Origin: Candidatus Bathyarchaeota archaeon
Lineage (GTDB): Archaea > Thermoproteota > Bathyarchaeia > TCS64
DNA: 6,143 bases
NCBI GenBank assembly: GCA_030601645.1
Contig: JAUWBQ010000110.1
Coordinates: 1 to 6,143, forward strand
Direction of reading: 5' to 3'
The position numbers and the translations under genes were made by a program. The notes beneath the pieces are model-generated. The model did no database searches, was not told the DNA's origin, and saw only the letters and a list, made by a program, of their open reading frames with translations. Shown in pieces: positions 4,976-6,143 of the stretch (within the stretch, counting starts at the first letter, position 1; every line of letters starts with the position of its first letter).

Positions 4976-5487
4976 TGACGAAGGAAGAGTTGAACGCCCT
5001 TCAGAGGGGATACCACAGGAAGGAAGAATTGGACGAGTTAGCAGTCCTCCCCCCTGAGGAGACGATAAAGGAGAAGCGGGTCGCACTCATCGAGTGCGTC
5101 GAGGAGATCCCGTGCAACCCCTGCGCCGTAGTGTGCAGGCTGGATGCCATCGAGAAGGAAGGTCTCTGCGATGTGGCAAAGATTAATTGGGAGAAGTGCT
5201 CGGGATGCACCCTGTGCGTCGCCGTCTGTCCAGGTCTCGCGATATTCCTCCAGAACATCAAGGACGGGAAGGGATACGTAACGATGCCTTACGAGCTCTT
5301 ACCGCCCCCTAAGGTCGGGATGAAGGCTCAGCTCATGGACAGGTCCGGCAAGGTCGTCGGTGAGGGTACCATCGTGAACCCCACATACCAGGCCAAGGGT
5401 GACGCATACCCCCGCTGGGTGGTCACAGTAGAGATGAACGATCCTGAGCTCAGCTACGAGGTGCGAGCCATCAAGATATTGGAGTGA
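4975..5487 (+). CDS. Ferredoxin-like two-cluster iron-sulfur subunit
   Basis: This 170-residue protein has a helical, charged N-terminus (1-35), two cysteine groups and a C-terminal beta-rich domain. Group one is C41, C47, C50, C54 (C-x5-C-x2-C-x3-C, around EIPCNPCAVVC) and group two is C75, C78, C81, C85 (C-x2-C-x2-C-x3-C-P), which should bind two [4Fe-4S] clusters. The first group has an unusual spacing and is followed by R instead of P. The remaining segment, from about 111 (KVGMKAQLMDRSGKVVGEGT) to the end, resembles a small barrel rather than another cluster domain. Similar proteins accompany the alpha and beta subunits of archaeal dye-linked proline dehydrogenases, where they carry electrons between flavins. 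The gene sits between those two subunits here. The start is ATG 4975 with a good Shine-Dalgarno. Confidence 0.83.
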   Translation: MTKEELNALQRGYHRKEELDELAVLPPEETIKEKRVALIECVEEIPCNPCAVVCRLDAIEKEGLCDVAKINWEKCSGCTLCVAVCPGLAIFLQNIKDGKGYVTMPYELLPPPKVGMKAQLMDRSGKVVGEGTIVNPTYQAKGDAYPRWVVTVEMNDPELSYEVRAIKILE

Positions 5488-5488
5488 T
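5481..5488 (+). promoter_or_regulatory. Shine-Dalgarno for the DAO-family gene
   Basis: GGAGTGAT matches the complement of the 16S rRNA 3' end well and lies 5 bases before ATG 5494. It overlaps the stop codon of the ferredoxin gene (TGA 5485-5487), so the two genes are probably translated in succession. Confidence 0.6.
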
Positions 5489-5493
5489 GTGAG

Positions 5494-6143
5494 ATGCACA
5501 AGTACGAGACATTAGTCGTCGGTGGCGGGGCCATGGGTCTCAGCGTCGCCTATAACCTCATGAGGAGGGGCAGGGAGGCCCACGTCCTTGAGGGTGACTA
5601 CCTCAACGCCGGCTCCACCGGCAGGAACGTCGGAGTCCTAAAGGCCCGGAACCCCTACGCCATCGGAAACGGGAACGAAGATCTAGTGAAACTAGCCAAG
5701 GAGGGGTTGAAGCTCCACGGCAACCTTTCAAGCGAGACAGGACTCAACACCTTCTACAAGAAGAGCGGCTGTCTCATCGTCGCCAAGGACGAGGAGGACA
5801 TGAAGGAACTCAAGGCCTACCACAACCACTTCACCAAGCTGGGACTCAGCGATCTGGAACTCACTCCTGAGGACATCCACAGCAAGTGGAACTACATAGA
5901 TCCAGACAGCATCATCGCTGGATTCTACGCCCCCGACGAGGCCAACGCCCACCCCTTCGGCGTTGTTTGGGCATACGTCGAGAACATCAAGAAAATGGGT
6001 GGAGTTGTGGAGAAGCAGAACAAGGTAAAGACAATTGACAAGACCTCGGATGGCTACAAAGTCATCGCCGAGGGGGGAGAGTATGAGGCGAAGAACGTTG
6101 TCGTGGCCTGCGCCGAGCGTTCCTCGGTGCTTACGGAGCAGCT
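5494..6143 (+). CDS. DAO-family FAD-dependent amine/imino-acid dehydrogenase, N-terminal fragment
   Basis: The first 216 codons of a D-amino-acid-oxidase-like (DAO) flavoprotein run off the window. The FAD dinucleotide site is at residues 8-15 (VVGGGAMG), with E33 closing the beta-alpha-beta fold (HVLEGDYL). GSTGRNVG at 40-47 is the typical second FAD contact of sarcosine oxidase beta, proline dehydrogenase beta and HcnC. HPFGVVWAYVENIKKMGG (about 150-167) matches the family's conserved P-x-x-x-x-x-A-(Y/F) helix, and KNVVVACAERS (about 201-211) is the third conserved FAD strand. About 170 residues, holding much of the substrate site, lie outside the window, so the substrate (proline, sarcosine, hydroxyproline or another secondary amine or amino acid) cannot be decided. 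It is the expected catalytic subunit of the operon's complex. It has a good Shine-Dalgarno, and the gap to the previous gene is 6 bases. Confidence 0.85.
   Translation, partial: MHKYETLVVGGGAMGLSVAYNLMRRGREAHVLEGDYLNAGSTGRNVGVLKARNPYAIGNGNEDLVKLAKEGLKLHGNLSSETGLNTFYKKSGCLIVAKDEEDMKELKAYHNHFTKLGLSDLELTPEDIHSKWNYIDPDSIIAGFYAPDEANAHPFGVVWAYVENIKKMGGVVEKQNKVKTIDKTSDGYKVIAEGGEYEAKNVVVACAERSSVLTEQ

Overview
The window looks like a piece of an archaeal chromosome. The evidence is an archaeal-type DNA topoisomerase I start, TATA-like boxes about 25-35 bp upstream of several start codons, start codons that appear almost leaderless for the solo genes, T-rich stretches after genes, frequent AGG/AGA arginine and ATA isoleucine codons, and a relic of the heterodisulfide reductase/hydrogenase electron-transfer family (HdrA-MvhD). 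An uncultured TACK-type archaeon such as a bathyarchaeal relative would fit, but the sequence does not fix the lineage.

Left half, all minus strand. At 1-344 is the N-terminal third or less of topA, cut off by the window edge exactly inside the Toprim metal-binding motif. A 253-bp intergenic stretch with terminator-like signals follows (345-597). At 598-1629 is a complete NAD(P)-dependent dehydrogenase of the 2,4-diaminopentanoate dehydrogenase/dihydrodipicolinate reductase-like family. At 1700-2062 is a small membrane-anchored protein of unknown function. At 2222 to about 2790 is a decayed hdrA-mvhD type gene: one ferredoxin motif and two halves of an MvhD-like domain survive in three different frames, and the MvhD cysteines are gone.

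Right half, plus strand. A strong TATA-like box (2981-2993) precedes a possible 30-codon leader ORF (3013-3105) and a tight operon running off the window: a stand-alone BFD-type [2Fe-2S] protein (3108-3380), a 532-residue [2Fe-2S]/FAD/NAD oxidoreductase (3377-4975), a 170-residue two-cluster ferredoxin-like protein (4975-5487), and a DAO-family FAD oxidoreductase (5494 to the edge). Junctions overlap or are separated by only a few bases, and the internal genes have clear Shine-Dalgarno sequences.

Together the four operon genes are the parts of a multi-subunit dye-linked amino/imino-acid dehydrogenase of the proline dehydrogenase / sarcosine oxidase / octopine oxidase / HcnABC class. The DAO subunit would oxidise a substrate C-N bond. 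Electrons would then pass through the iron-sulfur subunits to the pyridine-nucleotide-type FAD subunit. The substrate is not determined by the sequence; proline, a hydroxyproline, sarcosine, or a diamino acid linked to the nearby dehydrogenase are all possible. The most unusual points are the cysteine-less HdrA-MvhD relic, the leader ORF coupled to the operon, the separate BFD protein, and several palindromes or repeats placed at promoters.
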